A stretch of 64,000 nucleotides of DNA, from NCBI GenBank assembly GCA_964555235.1, contig CAZKRU010000004.1, positions 30,136-94,135 on the forward strand, written 5' to 3'. Source of the DNA: CAZKRU01 sp964555235. Its GTDB lineage: Bacteria; Verrucomicrobiota; Verrucomicrobiia; Methylacidiphilales; CAMAQI01. Positions 36,164-46,004 of this stretch are shown piece by piece (within the stretch, counting starts at the first letter, position 1; each line of letters opens with the position of its first letter). Below the pieces are notes generated by a model. The model had not been told where the DNA came from. It saw only the letters and a list, made by a program, of their open reading frames with translations, and searched no databases. The translations under genes were made by a program, and so were the position numbers.

Positions 36164-37626
36164 TGAGTGCTATTTCGTTGAGCTAGAAAGTGATCGCACG
36201 GCAAGCTGGACCCATGATTCAAGGTCACATGAATAGGCCGGATCGATCTCCGATATGCAACCTGAGCGTCACTCATGACTCTCCAAGTCTTTGTCTCATA
36301 TAACTTGTGAAACTCTTTAATTGCACCAAGAATCTGATCTGAGCTATTGAATTCAATCTCATAGCCGTCACTTTTAAGTTTCTGAGGATCTTTGGTAAAT
36401 AAAAGGCGAGACTCAAGCAACTCATCCCAGGATGCAAGTTGTCCTGAGTGAGTTTTCCTAAGATTCATTGGATAATATCGTTGATACCCCTTCATTTCCA
36501 CCATACAAAACATATAAGCATTCAATCGAAGTAATGGCTTTAAAAAGAGATCGCAGAGCGTCGCTGGACCAGAGCAACATCCGATCATGAATTCACAACC
36601 ATGAATAAGTCTCAGATCATTTTCTAATGTATGTGTCGTATGATGATGGTAATCGATCAAATCACCCGAAGTGATATGAATGGACTCCTTATAGGATGGC
36701 TCATCTGGCGATCCAATACAAACAACCTGGAAGCCCAATTCAAGAAGCCACTCAATTCCCTCCTTGTAAGCTGAGGGATTCCCAATGTAATAAGTGTCAC
36801 GTTCAGGATAATCTTGTTTTAACTTGATATGAAGGACAATGTAAGGCTTTGTGATCCCAATCTCCTTCTTAAGAGAGTCAAATTTTGTATTCTGAAGGAA
36901 AGGATAAGTTGGAACTTCTAATTCCCACTTTGCATCAAGCAAATCAAGATATCGACAAAGGGATGCTAGAAGATTATTTTGCTTACAATAAGCAATAAAT
37001 TCCTCTTTCAGCATCGGATTCACCTCATTAACAATCTTGGGATCCTTCAAAGGATCATAGGAATCTTCCATATCATAGCGGAATTTGTTGTGCTTATCTC
37101 CATATTGACGAAGCAAGTGAAGAAGATAATGAGAAAGAGGCATCGTCGCCTTCATATACTCTCTTGAGTCCTCTTTGACACATTGAGCCTTACTTGTTAG
37201 GTGCTTTAGTACTGACTTCAACCAATCGCCGCCCAAAAGTGCGCTCTCTTCAGGTCTTAATAAAAGCTCCGCATAACAAGTGTGCGGATGAACTGCCGGC
37301 GCCACGTAACAAACATTTTTTTGAAGCTCCCTCGCCATAATCATCCCATAATTAAGAACCGTCATGGTATCACCAACGCCCCCCCCGAGTCTTGGGAGCA
37401 CAAGCACCGATTCGGCAGAGACATTCTTTTTAACATGATCTTCAACAACTCTCTCCAATGAGGCGGTCCACAATCGATCCTGCCAATCAAGACTCGTGTG
37501 GAGAATTTCGTTTATCGGAACAAGTGAGAGGTTCGCTAACCGTGTAGACGCGGTCTCTACAGACTGAAACCTGACCAGAACTCTACAAAGATTTTGAACA
37601 ATAAAAAATCTTAAGGATCTTCTCAT
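36160..37626 (-). CDS. TIGR04372-like glycosyltransferase
   Basis: The 488-residue protein fits the TIGR04372 pattern: a long N-terminal helical part, YIVLHIKLKQDYPERDT at the start of a GT-B-like C-domain, then the DYHHHTTHTLENDLRLIHGC and FMIGCCSGPATL segments. In the family the latter bears the conserved N/C-S-G-P element near the nucleotide site. These enzymes occur in capsule and O-antigen loci; donor unknown. A related protein is encoded at 49417-50808. Both ends overlap neighbours by ATGA. Confidence 0.8.
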   Translation of the reverse strand: MRRSLRFFIVQNLCRVLVRFQSVETASTRLANLSLVPINEILHTSLDWQDRLWTASLERVVEDHVKKNVSAESVLVLPRLGGGVGDTMTVLNYGMIMARELQKNVCYVAPAVHPHTCYAELLLRPEESALLGGDWLKSVLKHLTSKAQCVKEDSREYMKATMPLSHYLLHLLRQYGDKHNKFRYDMEDSYDPLKDPKIVNEVNPMLKEEFIAYCKQNNLLASLCRYLDLLDAKWELEVPTYPFLQNTKFDSLKKEIGITKPYIVLHIKLKQDYPERDTYYIGNPSAYKEGIEWLLELGFQVVCIGSPDEPSYKESIHITSGDLIDYHHHTTHTLENDLRLIHGCEFMIGCCSGPATLCDLFLKPLLRLNAYMFCMVEMKGYQRYYPMNLRKTHSGQLASWDELLESRLLFTKDPQKLKSDGYEIEFNSSDQILGAIKEFHKLYETKTWRVMSDAQVAYRRSIRPIHVTLNHGSSLPCDHFLAQRNSTH

Positions 37627-38462
37627 TCAGGGGCTTCTTCTGGAAGGATCAGGTAGTTTTGACCCATAATCACTTTTTCAAATCGGTAGTTAATGTTTTT
37701 CACAAAATCGACGTATTCTTGAAAGGAAAGCTTAAGATCATCTTCAAATAAGTACTCGTACTCAAATATGATCGGCATCCTGTGCTTCATGATGGTATTT
37801 CTCATTCCCCTCAACACATGCAAATCACCCCCCTGAACATCAATTTTCACAAAACTAATCTCTCGATCAAATTTAATCTCATCGATCACGATTGTAGAAA
37901 CGGGGCGCCCCTTATGGTGAACATAATCGATCCCATAGGAGCCAAACGACGTAAAGCGCTGAAGATCTGTTTCTGGGAAATATAGAAGTGTGTTCGATTC
38001 GTCATGTACCGCCCCAAAATGAGGGATAATACACTTTGAATTTGCCTCGATGTTCCGACATAATACCGAATAGACAAAGTCATTTGCTTCAAACGCATGC
38101 ACCTCACCATTTCCGATATGCTTAGAAAATAAAATAGCCATCTGACCGAAATTCGAACCGATATCCAATACGACCGTCCCCTCCCTTATAAATCTTTTTG
38201 AAAGATTGTAAATTGGCTCGTCAAATATCAGATCCGATTTAATCGCATTGATGATGTTATCTTCATTCAAATCAGGAAGATAATACTCCCCTGTAGAAGT
38301 CGAAAAGTGCTTTAGATCTTTATACTGACCCGAACGATAGGAATCCCTATCTGAAACTGTCCCAACATATCGAACGAGATCAAAGCCGAACAAATGAAAA
38401 ATTGGCCTAACGATGTTTTTAAATAAACTTAGAAGCAAGTTTTTGATAGCCATACTTTTCAT
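37623..38462 (-). CDS. FkbM-family methyltransferase
   Basis: The 279-residue protein has a hydrophobic amphipathic N-terminus (about 1-28) and an FkbM core: VVLDIGSNFGQMAILF binds SAM, VHAFEAND is motif II, and FVKIDVQGGDLHVLRG is the acidic motif. It probably methylates a sugar hydroxyl. A strong GGAGG lies two bases before ATG 38462 and eleven before an ATG at 38453. The second could therefore be the true start, which would shorten the protein by three residues. Confidence 0.88.
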   Translation of the reverse strand: MKSMAIKNLLLSLFKNIVRPIFHLFGFDLVRYVGTVSDRDSYRSGQYKDLKHFSTSTGEYYLPDLNEDNIINAIKSDLIFDEPIYNLSKRFIREGTVVLDIGSNFGQMAILFSKHIGNGEVHAFEANDFVYSVLCRNIEANSKCIIPHFGAVHDESNTLLYFPETDLQRFTSFGSYGIDYVHHKGRPVSTIVIDEIKFDREISFVKIDVQGGDLHVLRGMRNTIMKHRMPIIFEYEYLFEDDLKLSFQEYVDFVKNINYRFEKVIMGQNYLILPEEAPE

Positions 38463-38473
38463 GCCCTCCGGAA

Positions 38474-39346
38474 TTATATTGGACGGTCAAGAATTGACTT
38501 ACCATGTCCTTCATTAACAACACACTCATACTTTAACTTTTCATAGTGGTTTTCTGACGTAAAGGGAGCTAAAAACAAATCACCTACACAATCATTTTTC
38601 ACAAAGAACGCATTGCATCCATTCCGATCGCAGCCAACAAGCGCATATCCGAATTTAGCTCCAAGGATTTCAAGTGCCTTTAAACTTGCTCCAAAATTTT
38701 TGCTCCCATCGTGGCTCCGTGCGCTCGAATAATTAACCTTCCAGTCAATCGAAGCAGGTAAATTTGCATTATACTCGATGACCACTACCCTTGGCCGAAA
38801 ACTACCCAAAGCCTCCCAGATGTAGTAAGTGTTTTGGTCAATATCGATTGAAAGCAAATCAAACTCCTTGGGGACACGAAGCTCTTTAAAGATAAACTCA
38901 ATATTCTCCCTCGTAACCATACGCTGAAGAAATGAAATCGTACCGGCCGGAATATCTTTTCGATTTGAAAGATGACGCCCAGCGCTCTCCAGCCCATCAA
39001 TCCAATAGCCACTCCATCCCATTGAGAGTAAAAACGCCGTGTTATTTTCCCCTCCATCTCCAACCCCAATCTCGACAAAAATTCGGTTCGTTCTACCGAT
39101 CCGATTAAAAATTTCGTGAATAATCCCATCCTCTCCATTCTGTGAATTCACTTGAAACTCAAATAAATGAAGTCTGCGCGGATCCCGGTAGCGTTCCCCT
39201 TGAAGGAGATGCTCCAGCTCTCGCTTTGCCAAAAGAACTCGCAATTGATTAATCTCTTGAAGCACTCGAAGCAATGCATCACGAATTTGAATCACCTCCC
39301 ACAAAAGGGGAATTCTTTTTAGTGCTTCTTTTAGTTTTTGAAACAT
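38474..39346 (-). CDS. FkbM-like methyltransferase (SQNGEDG type)
   Basis: This 290-residue protein has a coiled, basic N-terminus (about 1-55) and the segment FQVNSQNGEDGIIHEIF leading into FVEIGVGDGGENN, which has the form of a SAM loop. DLLSIDIDQNTYYIWEAL corresponds to the FkbM acidic motif, with IDID in place of KIDV. I read it as a distant relative of FkbM methyltransferases often found in glycan loci; activity is unproven. It stands eleven bases upstream of a true FkbM gene. Confidence 0.7.
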   Translation of the reverse strand: MFQKLKEALKRIPLLWEVIQIRDALLRVLQEINQLRVLLAKRELEHLLQGERYRDPRRLHLFEFQVNSQNGEDGIIHEIFNRIGRTNRIFVEIGVGDGGENNTAFLLSMGWSGYWIDGLESAGRHLSNRKDIPAGTISFLQRMVTRENIEFIFKELRVPKEFDLLSIDIDQNTYYIWEALGSFRPRVVVIEYNANLPASIDWKVNYSSARSHDGSKNFGASLKALEILGAKFGYALVGCDRNGCNAFFVKNDCVGDLFLAPFTSENHYEKLKYECVVNEGHGKSILDRPI

Positions 39347-39389
39347 ATCCTCTCAAATGCAGTGACTAGGATCCCTGCGGCTCCAAGGC

Positions 39390-40580
39390 TCATAATGCCG
39401 ATGAGACTGCGTCAGCCTGCCTGACAAAGCTCATATATTGCTGCCCACGCCCCCAAAGCGAAGCAAAACCTTTAACATGTTGCTTAAACGACTTCGCGCT
39501 ATCGATTGAATCACAAAATGCATTTAATGACTTTGAGGTTTCAGGAAGCACCCCTTGTACAAGTTTCGAAATTTCACGAGTTTTACGAGCAAGAAGAGCC
39601 GCAGGAAACGCTTGCTGACCTCGTTCCTGTTTAAATACCCGATTAAAAACCTCTTGAGTGATGGTTTCAACTCTCCGGTTGATACTCGGAACCAAAGGAA
39701 GCGCACAATTGCGGCAGTCTAAAAGTTGATGCGCATTTTTATAATATTGATCTCTCAAAAACTGCTTATTGAGATAAGCACTACCATGAATTGTCTTGTA
39801 CCATCTCCAATCTTGAATGAAACGAGGAGAAACCCCTAAGAAAACCCAGCTCTTCTCAAGGACACTCACCGCCTCAGGGATTGAAAAAAGAGGACCTGCC
39901 CATGGATGAATGAGCTGATCGGTTACCCAATCCTTCGGCAATCGAGACATACCGGGCAAAGACTCAATATCTTTTAGGAAAAAATTTGCGAGAATCTCAA
40001 CTTTTTTTTCAAAATCATTCACTCCTCTACATAAATTCCATCCCTGCCAGCGTCGAAGCATTTCAGAAAAAACAGAAATGGAGTCGTTCGTGGTGAAAAC
40101 CAAAATCCCTTCGTTTGCCGTAAATTCAGAGATGTGCTTTAAAAAGCTTTTAGGATCCTTCTGCATCGGAATCAATCCCTCGGCAAGTACCACATCAAAT
40201 CTCTCGCGAGTTTTGAATTCGAGAACCGGCTTTTGAATTAATTCGAAATTTGCAGAGGGCGTATGTTTCTGTAAAAGAGATCTCGTACTATCAATACTAG
40301 GCCCATTTGCATCAACCAAAAGATACCGCTTTGGTCTCATCGATGCAGTAACAATTGCATTGTGGCCGCTCCCAGGTCCAATTTCCAAGACTGACGAGTT
40401 CTTCCAAACACCATCAGGTATCCCCAGATGATAATAGAGGGACTTTCTTCTCTGCAAATGCTTTTGAAAATTTGTAATGTCCTGTCTTGTCGGTATGATC
40501 CCATGGGAAGAGTAAAAATCAATATAAGGAAGCGATTCCCCTCGTATAACAACTTTTTTAATTTTTATTCTTGGTTTCAT
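39390..40580 (-). CDS. Class I SAM-dependent methyltransferase, long form
   Basis: The 396-residue protein has a methyltransferase core at about 60-190 (SVLEIGPGSGHNAIV for SAM, LLVDANGPS motif II, VVLAEGLIPM motif IV). A C-terminal region of about 200 residues follows, rich in helices and carrying QLIHPWAGPLFSI. The extension may bind the acceptor chain. I do not recognise the subfamily. A 43-base gap separates it from the next gene and 79 bases from the membrane protein before it. Confidence 0.78.
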   Translation of the reverse strand: MKPRIKIKKVVIRGESLPYIDFYSSHGIIPTRQDITNFQKHLQRRKSLYYHLGIPDGVWKNSSVLEIGPGSGHNAIVTASMRPKRYLLVDANGPSIDSTRSLLQKHTPSANFELIQKPVLEFKTRERFDVVLAEGLIPMQKDPKSFLKHISEFTANEGILVFTTNDSISVFSEMLRRWQGWNLCRGVNDFEKKVEILANFFLKDIESLPGMSRLPKDWVTDQLIHPWAGPLFSIPEAVSVLEKSWVFLGVSPRFIQDWRWYKTIHGSAYLNKQFLRDQYYKNAHQLLDCRNCALPLVPSINRRVETITQEVFNRVFKQERGQQAFPAALLARKTREISKLVQGVLPETSKSLNAFCDSIDSAKSFKQHVKGFASLWGRGQQYMSFVRQADAVSSAL

Positions 40581-40659
40581 TAGTTTGATATAAAGCTTGA
40601 GGTGATTTCAGTAAAGCAAAGTCTTAAATTTCAAGTAGCGAAATCACACCCTGAAGAGG

Positions 40660-42264
40660 TTAAGATTTTGTGTTAGGGATGATAAAGATTTCCGTCAGAC
40701 AGATCTTGATCTGTCGATTGCTCCATTCCTCATGTCGTGACTTCGAAATTACCCTGAGAAAGACGCCTTTCCATCCACGAAGCGCAAAGTCCCAGCCATA
40801 ACAAGAAGGTGGGTGACCATCAATAGGTAATAATTCGATATCACGAGCATCATGCTTCTCCGGAATAGGTCCGATCAATTCATGAACGGAGATCCCCTTC
40901 CAAGCACTCAAAAGTGAGCTCAAATGACGCCCAAATATCGATCCACGCACTGCAAAAAGCGGTTTTTCCCAAATGGACTGAAAAATAGAAGTCCAATAGA
41001 CATCTTGACACTCCGCTCCTACCCACGGAATCGGGAACGAGTCCGTGACTCCAATCCAAGAGACCCGATCAGAAGTGGAAATATTTTTGAGAGCATTTTT
41101 AAACGCATCGTACTTAACGCTTTCGTAAAAATAACAACCATAAATCATCATCCAATGTCCCCAAAGCACGAGCAGCCATCCTATCGCCAAAATGATCAAC
41201 AAATCGCCTCGAGCAGGAAAGAATTTCGATATGATTAACCCTCCTATTCCAGTCACCATTAAACTCATCGGTGTTGCGAGCAGAAGATTATAGCGCGTCC
41301 CAATCCCCTGCATCGGGTGTCCTAACCCAACAACCGCGTAGGCAAAACTCCCACTCAGTGTCAGAAATACACCACCCCAAATCATTTTCAAAAAGGGGGC
41401 CATTAAAACGAGCTCCCCTCCACTCACGAGAGGAAAACTAGCGAGCCAGAAAAGACTAATCCCCATGGTGATCCATGGAAAATGCTTCATCTCCCGAAGG
41501 ATTTTAATCAAAGTCTTCCAGTAAGGATAATAAAATGCACCCCCCATTCCAAAAATAAGCCTTGGAACGGTAAATTTGACCCGATTATATTCTCGGTAGG
41601 GCCCATGACGAGGGGTTATCAACTCTTTATATCCCCAAAAAAATATTGGCAATAGGAACAAAACGGGTTGTTTTTTGAAAAGCAATTCCCACCAACTCCA
41701 ATCCACTCCGCCATGAAAATAGCCGAGAAAGCCAATGAGGGCATAATGGAATGGAAGCAGGGAATTGGCGTGAAATCCAAAAAAGATGGCGCACAATCCG
41801 AAATAGAGGCGGATCCCACTCGCTTCATGCGGAGGACCCAAACCCCAAATCAACATGATGCCTAAATAGTAAGAAAACTTCATTGCGTGATACTGAATTG
41901 AGACGACAACATCGACGAGTGAATGATCTGAAGGGAAAAGCAATGTAGTGAGGGCAATGACCAATGCGACCTCATGGCTCCATCCAGGAATTGAGCTCAT
42001 GATCGAGTAAACGCACATCGAACATCCGATGACACTAAAAAGCGAAATCCACCGGAAGATCATCCAACCTCCCATGGAGTAAAAAAACCGAAGCAGATAA
42101 TAGTTAAGATTAAGTCCAACCTCAGAAAAGAAACCCTGTAGAATCCTCCAATTCTTTTGACGAATTGCAAAATCGTACCACCAGCCATCTGCATACAAGC
42201 CCCGACTCAAAAGTAGCGGCCCATGAGTTAAAAATCCGACGATGATGATTACTGTAAATGCCAT
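40660..42264 (-). CDS. Large integral membrane protein, GT-C-like
   Basis: The 534-residue protein has about eleven to twelve membrane segments and an acidic residue in the first external loop (LYADGWWYD, about 24-31). A soluble C-terminal region of about 130 residues follows. This layout fits GT-C glycosyltransferases, but no named family is recognised and a structural or transport role is possible. I chose ATG 42264, eight bases after the wzt stop, rather than 42315, which would overlap wzt by 44 bases and add a basic stretch before the first helix. Confidence 0.65.
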   Translation of the reverse strand: MAFTVIIIVGFLTHGPLLLSRGLYADGWWYDFAIRQKNWRILQGFFSEVGLNLNYYLLRFFYSMGGWMIFRWISLFSVIGCSMCVYSIMSSIPGWSHEVALVIALTTLLFPSDHSLVDVVVSIQYHAMKFSYYLGIMLIWGLGPPHEASGIRLYFGLCAIFFGFHANSLLPFHYALIGFLGYFHGGVDWSWWELLFKKQPVLFLLPIFFWGYKELITPRHGPYREYNRVKFTVPRLIFGMGGAFYYPYWKTLIKILREMKHFPWITMGISLFWLASFPLVSGGELVLMAPFLKMIWGGVFLTLSGSFAYAVVGLGHPMQGIGTRYNLLLATPMSLMVTGIGGLIISKFFPARGDLLIILAIGWLLVLWGHWMMIYGCYFYESVKYDAFKNALKNISTSDRVSWIGVTDSFPIPWVGAECQDVYWTSIFQSIWEKPLFAVRGSIFGRHLSSLLSAWKGISVHELIGPIPEKHDARDIELLPIDGHPPSCYGWDFALRGWKGVFLRVISKSRHEEWSNRQIKICLTEIFIIPNTKS

Positions 42265-42271
42265 TCTGAGA

Positions 42272-43558
42272 TTAAATTTTCGTATGACTCCAGTCCAGCG
42301 CAGGACGAAGAGCACCCGGCATCGTGCCTGGATATCCTCCTCGTGTGCTTATTCCCTCGATAGGATCACGCACATTAAAAGTAATACTGTTCGGCTGCCA
42401 AAGATGAGTGATGACACCTTGATGGAATGAGCTGATGCTAACACCAACAAAATAGACCCCCTCGTTTAAAAGATCTTTCGGAATTAGACAAATTGCCTCA
42501 TAATCGCCTACCGGCAAGGGAGTCACACCCGAGCAAAAACTAACGAAGGCACAGGAGCCATCTGCACGAAAAAAATGGAGATTAGGCGCAAGAACATAAT
42601 CAACAGACTCAAAAACTCGATATCGAAGTCGCAACTGACACTCCGCGTCGATTTCCACACTTGAATTCACCCTCCCGTCTCTGCTTTCAATCGCGAGCGA
42701 TAGCAGGCCGACAATCGAATCGGCATCAGAATTCACTCCCCCCTGAGCTCTTGGTTTTCCAGGATAGCGTGTGATCGCACAAGAATCTTCCTCATGATAG
42801 TAGTACCGAAGAATTGCCTTTGATACTTCTCCATCAATCAGAATTTTTCCCTCTTCTAAAAGAATACATCGGGTGCAGAGCGAGCTAATCGTCGGCATAC
42901 TATGACTCACGAAGAGCACGGTTCGCCCCTCTTTGCTTACCGATTCCATTTTACCTAAACATTTCTTTTGAAACTGTGCATCACCAACGGCAAGGACTTC
43001 ATCTATGACAAGAATCTCCGGCTCTAAATGAGCCGCAACCGCAAAAGCGAGCCTTACGTACATTCCTGAAGAATAGCGCTTCACAGGGGTATCAATAAAC
43101 TTCTCAATCTCAGAGAAAGCAACAATAGCATCAAATTTACCGCGAATCTCCTTGTGCGACATCCCAAGAATTGTTCCGTTTAAGAAAATATTTTCTCGTC
43201 CCGTTAACTCCGGATGAAAACCAGTCCCTACCTCAAGCAAGCTTGCGACGCGACCTCGAATTCGAACTTTTCCAGATGTCGGCTGAGTAATCCTACTGAG
43301 GATTTTTAAAAGCGTGCTTTTCCCTGCACCATTACGCCCAATAATTCCAACGACGTCACCCTTAGCAATCTCAAACGAGAGGTTACTAAGCGCCCAAAAT
43401 TCAGTCTCCGAACTTTGAGATAGAGAAGGATCTGACCTTCGAAAAAGCCGACGAATCCCATCCTCCAGGGTGTGGCGCAAACCTTGAGACTCGCGCAATG
43501 AGGCTCCAATAAAATATTGCTTAGAGACATTTTCAACTGAGAGAATGATATCCTTCAT
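42272..43558 (-). CDS. wzt: ABC transporter ATP-binding protein of polysaccharide export, with C-terminal glycan-recognition domain
   Basis: Powers export of the finished, lipid-linked polysaccharide together with the Wzm permease. The 428-residue protein has a full nucleotide-binding domain: Walker A at 74-81 (GRNGAGKS), signature YSSGMYVRLA (about 170) and Walker B ILVIDEVLAVGD. A C-terminal beta-sandwich of about 150 residues (270-428) has the character of the Wzt_C domain, which reads the terminal modification of the chain in E. coli O8/O9a. Its permease partner lies 19 kb upstream rather than next to it, which is rare. Confidence 0.93.
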   Translation of the reverse strand: MKDIILSVENVSKQYFIGASLRESQGLRHTLEDGIRRLFRRSDPSLSQSSETEFWALSNLSFEIAKGDVVGIIGRNGAGKSTLLKILSRITQPTSGKVRIRGRVASLLEVGTGFHPELTGRENIFLNGTILGMSHKEIRGKFDAIVAFSEIEKFIDTPVKRYSSGMYVRLAFAVAAHLEPEILVIDEVLAVGDAQFQKKCLGKMESVSKEGRTVLFVSHSMPTISSLCTRCILLEEGKILIDGEVSKAILRYYYHEEDSCAITRYPGKPRAQGGVNSDADSIVGLLSLAIESRDGRVNSSVEIDAECQLRLRYRVFESVDYVLAPNLHFFRADGSCAFVSFCSGVTPLPVGDYEAICLIPKDLLNEGVYFVGVSISSFHQGVITHLWQPNSITFNVRDPIEGISTRGGYPGTMPGALRPALDWSHTKI

Positions 43559-43592
43559 AACGGAGCCAAAATTATAAAACGAATCTCATGAT

Positions 43593-45017
43593 TTATTTTT
43601 TTTCTAAAATCAAAACTGCCTGGACCCAAAAGTCTCGCGGACCAAAAGAATAATTAACTAAATTAAATCCACTTCCCTGGATCAACTGTTGCGCTTGGTT
43701 TCTTGACTTGATGTAAGTAATTTCAGGTGGATGCAGCTGAACCGGACTCTTCGTGAGAAACCGGAAAAAGAGATGGATGATCTTCAGCACAAAAACACTC
43801 GTCGAATTCGCATGAGGCCAAAATAAAAGGGCTTTACCCCCGGGTTTCAGCACCCGAGAAAATTCTTTTAGGATGGAATCAATTTCATCGATTTGAAAAT
43901 GCTCCATGACTCCTAAATTATAAATTCCATCAAAAGTATGATCCTGATAATGCAGCGCAAGAATACTCCCATGATCCACTGAACTCGCGTCGGGATTATT
44001 CACCCTATATTGACGAAGAGCAGGAAGCGATATATCGAGGCCTGTCACTTTCCAAGTCTTGTGGAGATCCCGATCCACCTGACCGCTACCACAGCCCGCG
44101 TGAAGCAAGCGAGAATTCGATTGAAACGCTCGTTGAATCCAATACTGGAGATTCCGTCGAATGATCATTTGACGGTAAAATGCGGCGATCACCTGATAAA
44201 GCAACCCACTCGCGCTCCCCTTTTTGTTCCAATAAGGATCCCATCCTTGTGGATCAATAATTCCAGGCCGAGCTTCAACACTCACCTTCCCTACGCGAAA
44301 CTGCTCGGGGCAAGAAAGATTGCCAAGAAAAAGCGCTATCAAAAATCGAAAGCTTCGTGACGCCTCACGGATCGACATCTTTGAATTTCCATAAGTTCTG
44401 GCAGAAAGATGAATTGGAATCTGATTGGCGTGATAATTGTTTTTTCGAAGAATAAAAAGACTTTCAAAAAAGAATGAATAACTTCGCGCCGTGATCAACT
44501 TAAAAGTATCCCAAGAAATCTTTTGAAGATCGTAAACCCGAAAAGCTCCACTTGCATCCTCAGTTAAACCCAAAAGAGTTCTCGTAAGAAAGTGAGCAAA
44601 AACGGTCACAGCTTTACGAAAAGGATTCCATTCTGATAGACTTCCAGACTGCAGATAGCGCGATCCGAGAGCGAGATCATACCCTTTGAGAGCTTCTAGC
44701 AAATCGGGAATATTTTTAGGATCATGCGTAAAATCACAATCCATCGTCAGCAATCGCTGATAACGATTTTCGTAGGCATAGGAAATACCTTCAAGATGTG
44801 CGCTCCCAATTCCAAGCTTCCCCTTCCGTTTAATCAAAGCGAGATTGGGATGTTGCGGAAGTAATGCTTCAATGGCTTTAGCTGTTCCGTCCGGTGAACC
44901 ATCGTCAATAAACAAAACATCTGCCGCAAGGTTAAGATCTTGAATCTGTTTGAAAATTCGCGGAGCGTTTTCAACCTCGTTATAGGTCGGAATCATAATG
45001 AGTAGCGAAGGATTCAT
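43593..45017 (-). CDS. Fusion: GT2 glycosyltransferase (N) - SAM methyltransferase (C)
   Basis: 474 residues. The N-terminal domain (about 1-235) is a DPM1-like GT2 enzyme: IMIPTYNEVENA, FIDDGSPDGT, and LTMDCDFTHDP as the DxD motif. The C-terminal domain (about 255-474) is a class I methyltransferase: LLHAGCGSGQVDRDL for SAM, TGLDISLPAL, LGVMEHFQ motif IV and LKPGGKALLFW. It could couple sugar activation or transfer to methylation. Its domain order is opposite to that of the fusion at 29298. It follows the SDR gene by 20 bases. Confidence 0.9.
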   Translation of the reverse strand: MNPSLLIMIPTYNEVENAPRIFKQIQDLNLAADVLFIDDGSPDGTAKAIEALLPQHPNLALIKRKGKLGIGSAHLEGISYAYENRYQRLLTMDCDFTHDPKNIPDLLEALKGYDLALGSRYLQSGSLSEWNPFRKAVTVFAHFLTRTLLGLTEDASGAFRVYDLQKISWDTFKLITARSYSFFFESLFILRKNNYHANQIPIHLSARTYGNSKMSIREASRSFRFLIALFLGNLSCPEQFRVGKVSVEARPGIIDPQGWDPYWNKKGSASGLLYQVIAAFYRQMIIRRNLQYWIQRAFQSNSRLLHAGCGSGQVDRDLHKTWKVTGLDISLPALRQYRVNNPDASSVDHGSILALHYQDHTFDGIYNLGVMEHFQIDEIDSILKEFSRVLKPGGKALLFWPHANSTSVFVLKIIHLFFRFLTKSPVQLHPPEITYIKSRNQAQQLIQGSGFNLVNYSFGPRDFWVQAVLILEKK

Positions 45018-45037
45018 GAAAAATATGGAATTGTAAT

Positions 45038-45970
45038 TTAACTTGTCGGATCGAAGAGTTTTTCCACCATTTCACTGAAAGTAACCGATGGTCTCCATCC
45101 TGTGACCTTTCGGAGATGGGCGGAATCCCCCAGAAGTTTCCGAGGCTGACGAACAATCTGTGCGGAATTCTCCCGAACCGTTTTCTGAAAATCGAGCCCT
45201 AAAAGTCGGCAGCCGATTTGCGCGAACTCACCCACGGTGTGAACCTCTCCCGTCGAGATAACATAATCATCCGCTCGGGGTTGTTGAGTAATCAAATCCA
45301 TCGCACGAACAAAATCTGGCGCATATCCCCAATCGACCTCCGCACTGAGGTCGCCAAGTGTCAGCTCCGAACTCGTGCCTAGTGCAATCGCTTTCAACCC
45401 ATTCACGATCTTTTTGGCGACAAACGCATCTCCACGAAGCGTTGATTCGTGAGTGTAGAGATAGCCAACATTCACACGAAGTTGATAGGTGTTCCGATAA
45501 AATTGAGATAGGTGCACACCTGTCGTCTTCGTGATTCCATAGACACATACAGGCTGTAAGGAGGTTGATTCACTCTGTGGAGCTGTTTTCGGATTTCCAA
45601 AAACAAGGCTTGAGGCAGCATAGAAAATGGAAGGTTTAATTGCAGCAGATCTTACCGATTCGAGTAGATAGCGAAAACCGGCGACATGGGTCTTTTCACT
45701 TTTTTCCCAGAGTTGATCGGAGTCCAATAAGTCTTTTTGCGATGACGAGTGATGATAGGCTGCAAGGTAAAAAACTCGATCCGGTTTTGTTTTTTTGATC
45801 AGTTCAAAGAGTTGTTTTTGAGAAAATAGGTCAAATTGGGTTTTAGCTCCTATCCTCTCTTCTAGCCATCCATTACCAATCCTAAGTACATTCTCTCCAC
45901 ATCCTTGTAGATGCTTTGTCAGAAGCGTACCATCCTGGCCTCCCGCTCCAATGATTAGTGATATCGACAT
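45038..45970 (-). CDS. GDP-mannose 4,6-dehydratase-like SDR with altered active site
   Basis: The 310-residue extended SDR has a GMD-type shape: IIGAGGQDGTLL at the NAD site, Tyr-x3-Lys in YGITK, YLYTHESTLRGDAFVAKKI matching the GMD substrate segment, and VDWGYAPDFVRAM. The catalytic Glu of the GMD S/T-E pair is absent (SSLVFG instead of SELFG), so true dehydratase activity is doubtful; a reductase or epimerase of a GDP-deoxysugar is more likely. Placed beside two Zn-ribbon methyltransferases, it probably acts on the same branched deoxysugar. Confidence 0.82.
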   Translation of the reverse strand: MSISLIIGAGGQDGTLLTKHLQGCGENVLRIGNGWLEERIGAKTQFDLFSQKQLFELIKKTKPDRVFYLAAYHHSSSQKDLLDSDQLWEKSEKTHVAGFRYLLESVRSAAIKPSIFYAASSLVFGNPKTAPQSESTSLQPVCVYGITKTTGVHLSQFYRNTYQLRVNVGYLYTHESTLRGDAFVAKKIVNGLKAIALGTSSELTLGDLSAEVDWGYAPDFVRAMDLITQQPRADDYVISTGEVHTVGEFAQIGCRLLGLDFQKTVRENSAQIVRQPRKLLGDSAHLRKVTGWRPSVTFSEMVEKLFDPTS

Positions 45971-46004
45971 CTAAGAGAAACTAAAAAACAGAATGCAGCT
46001 CTTT

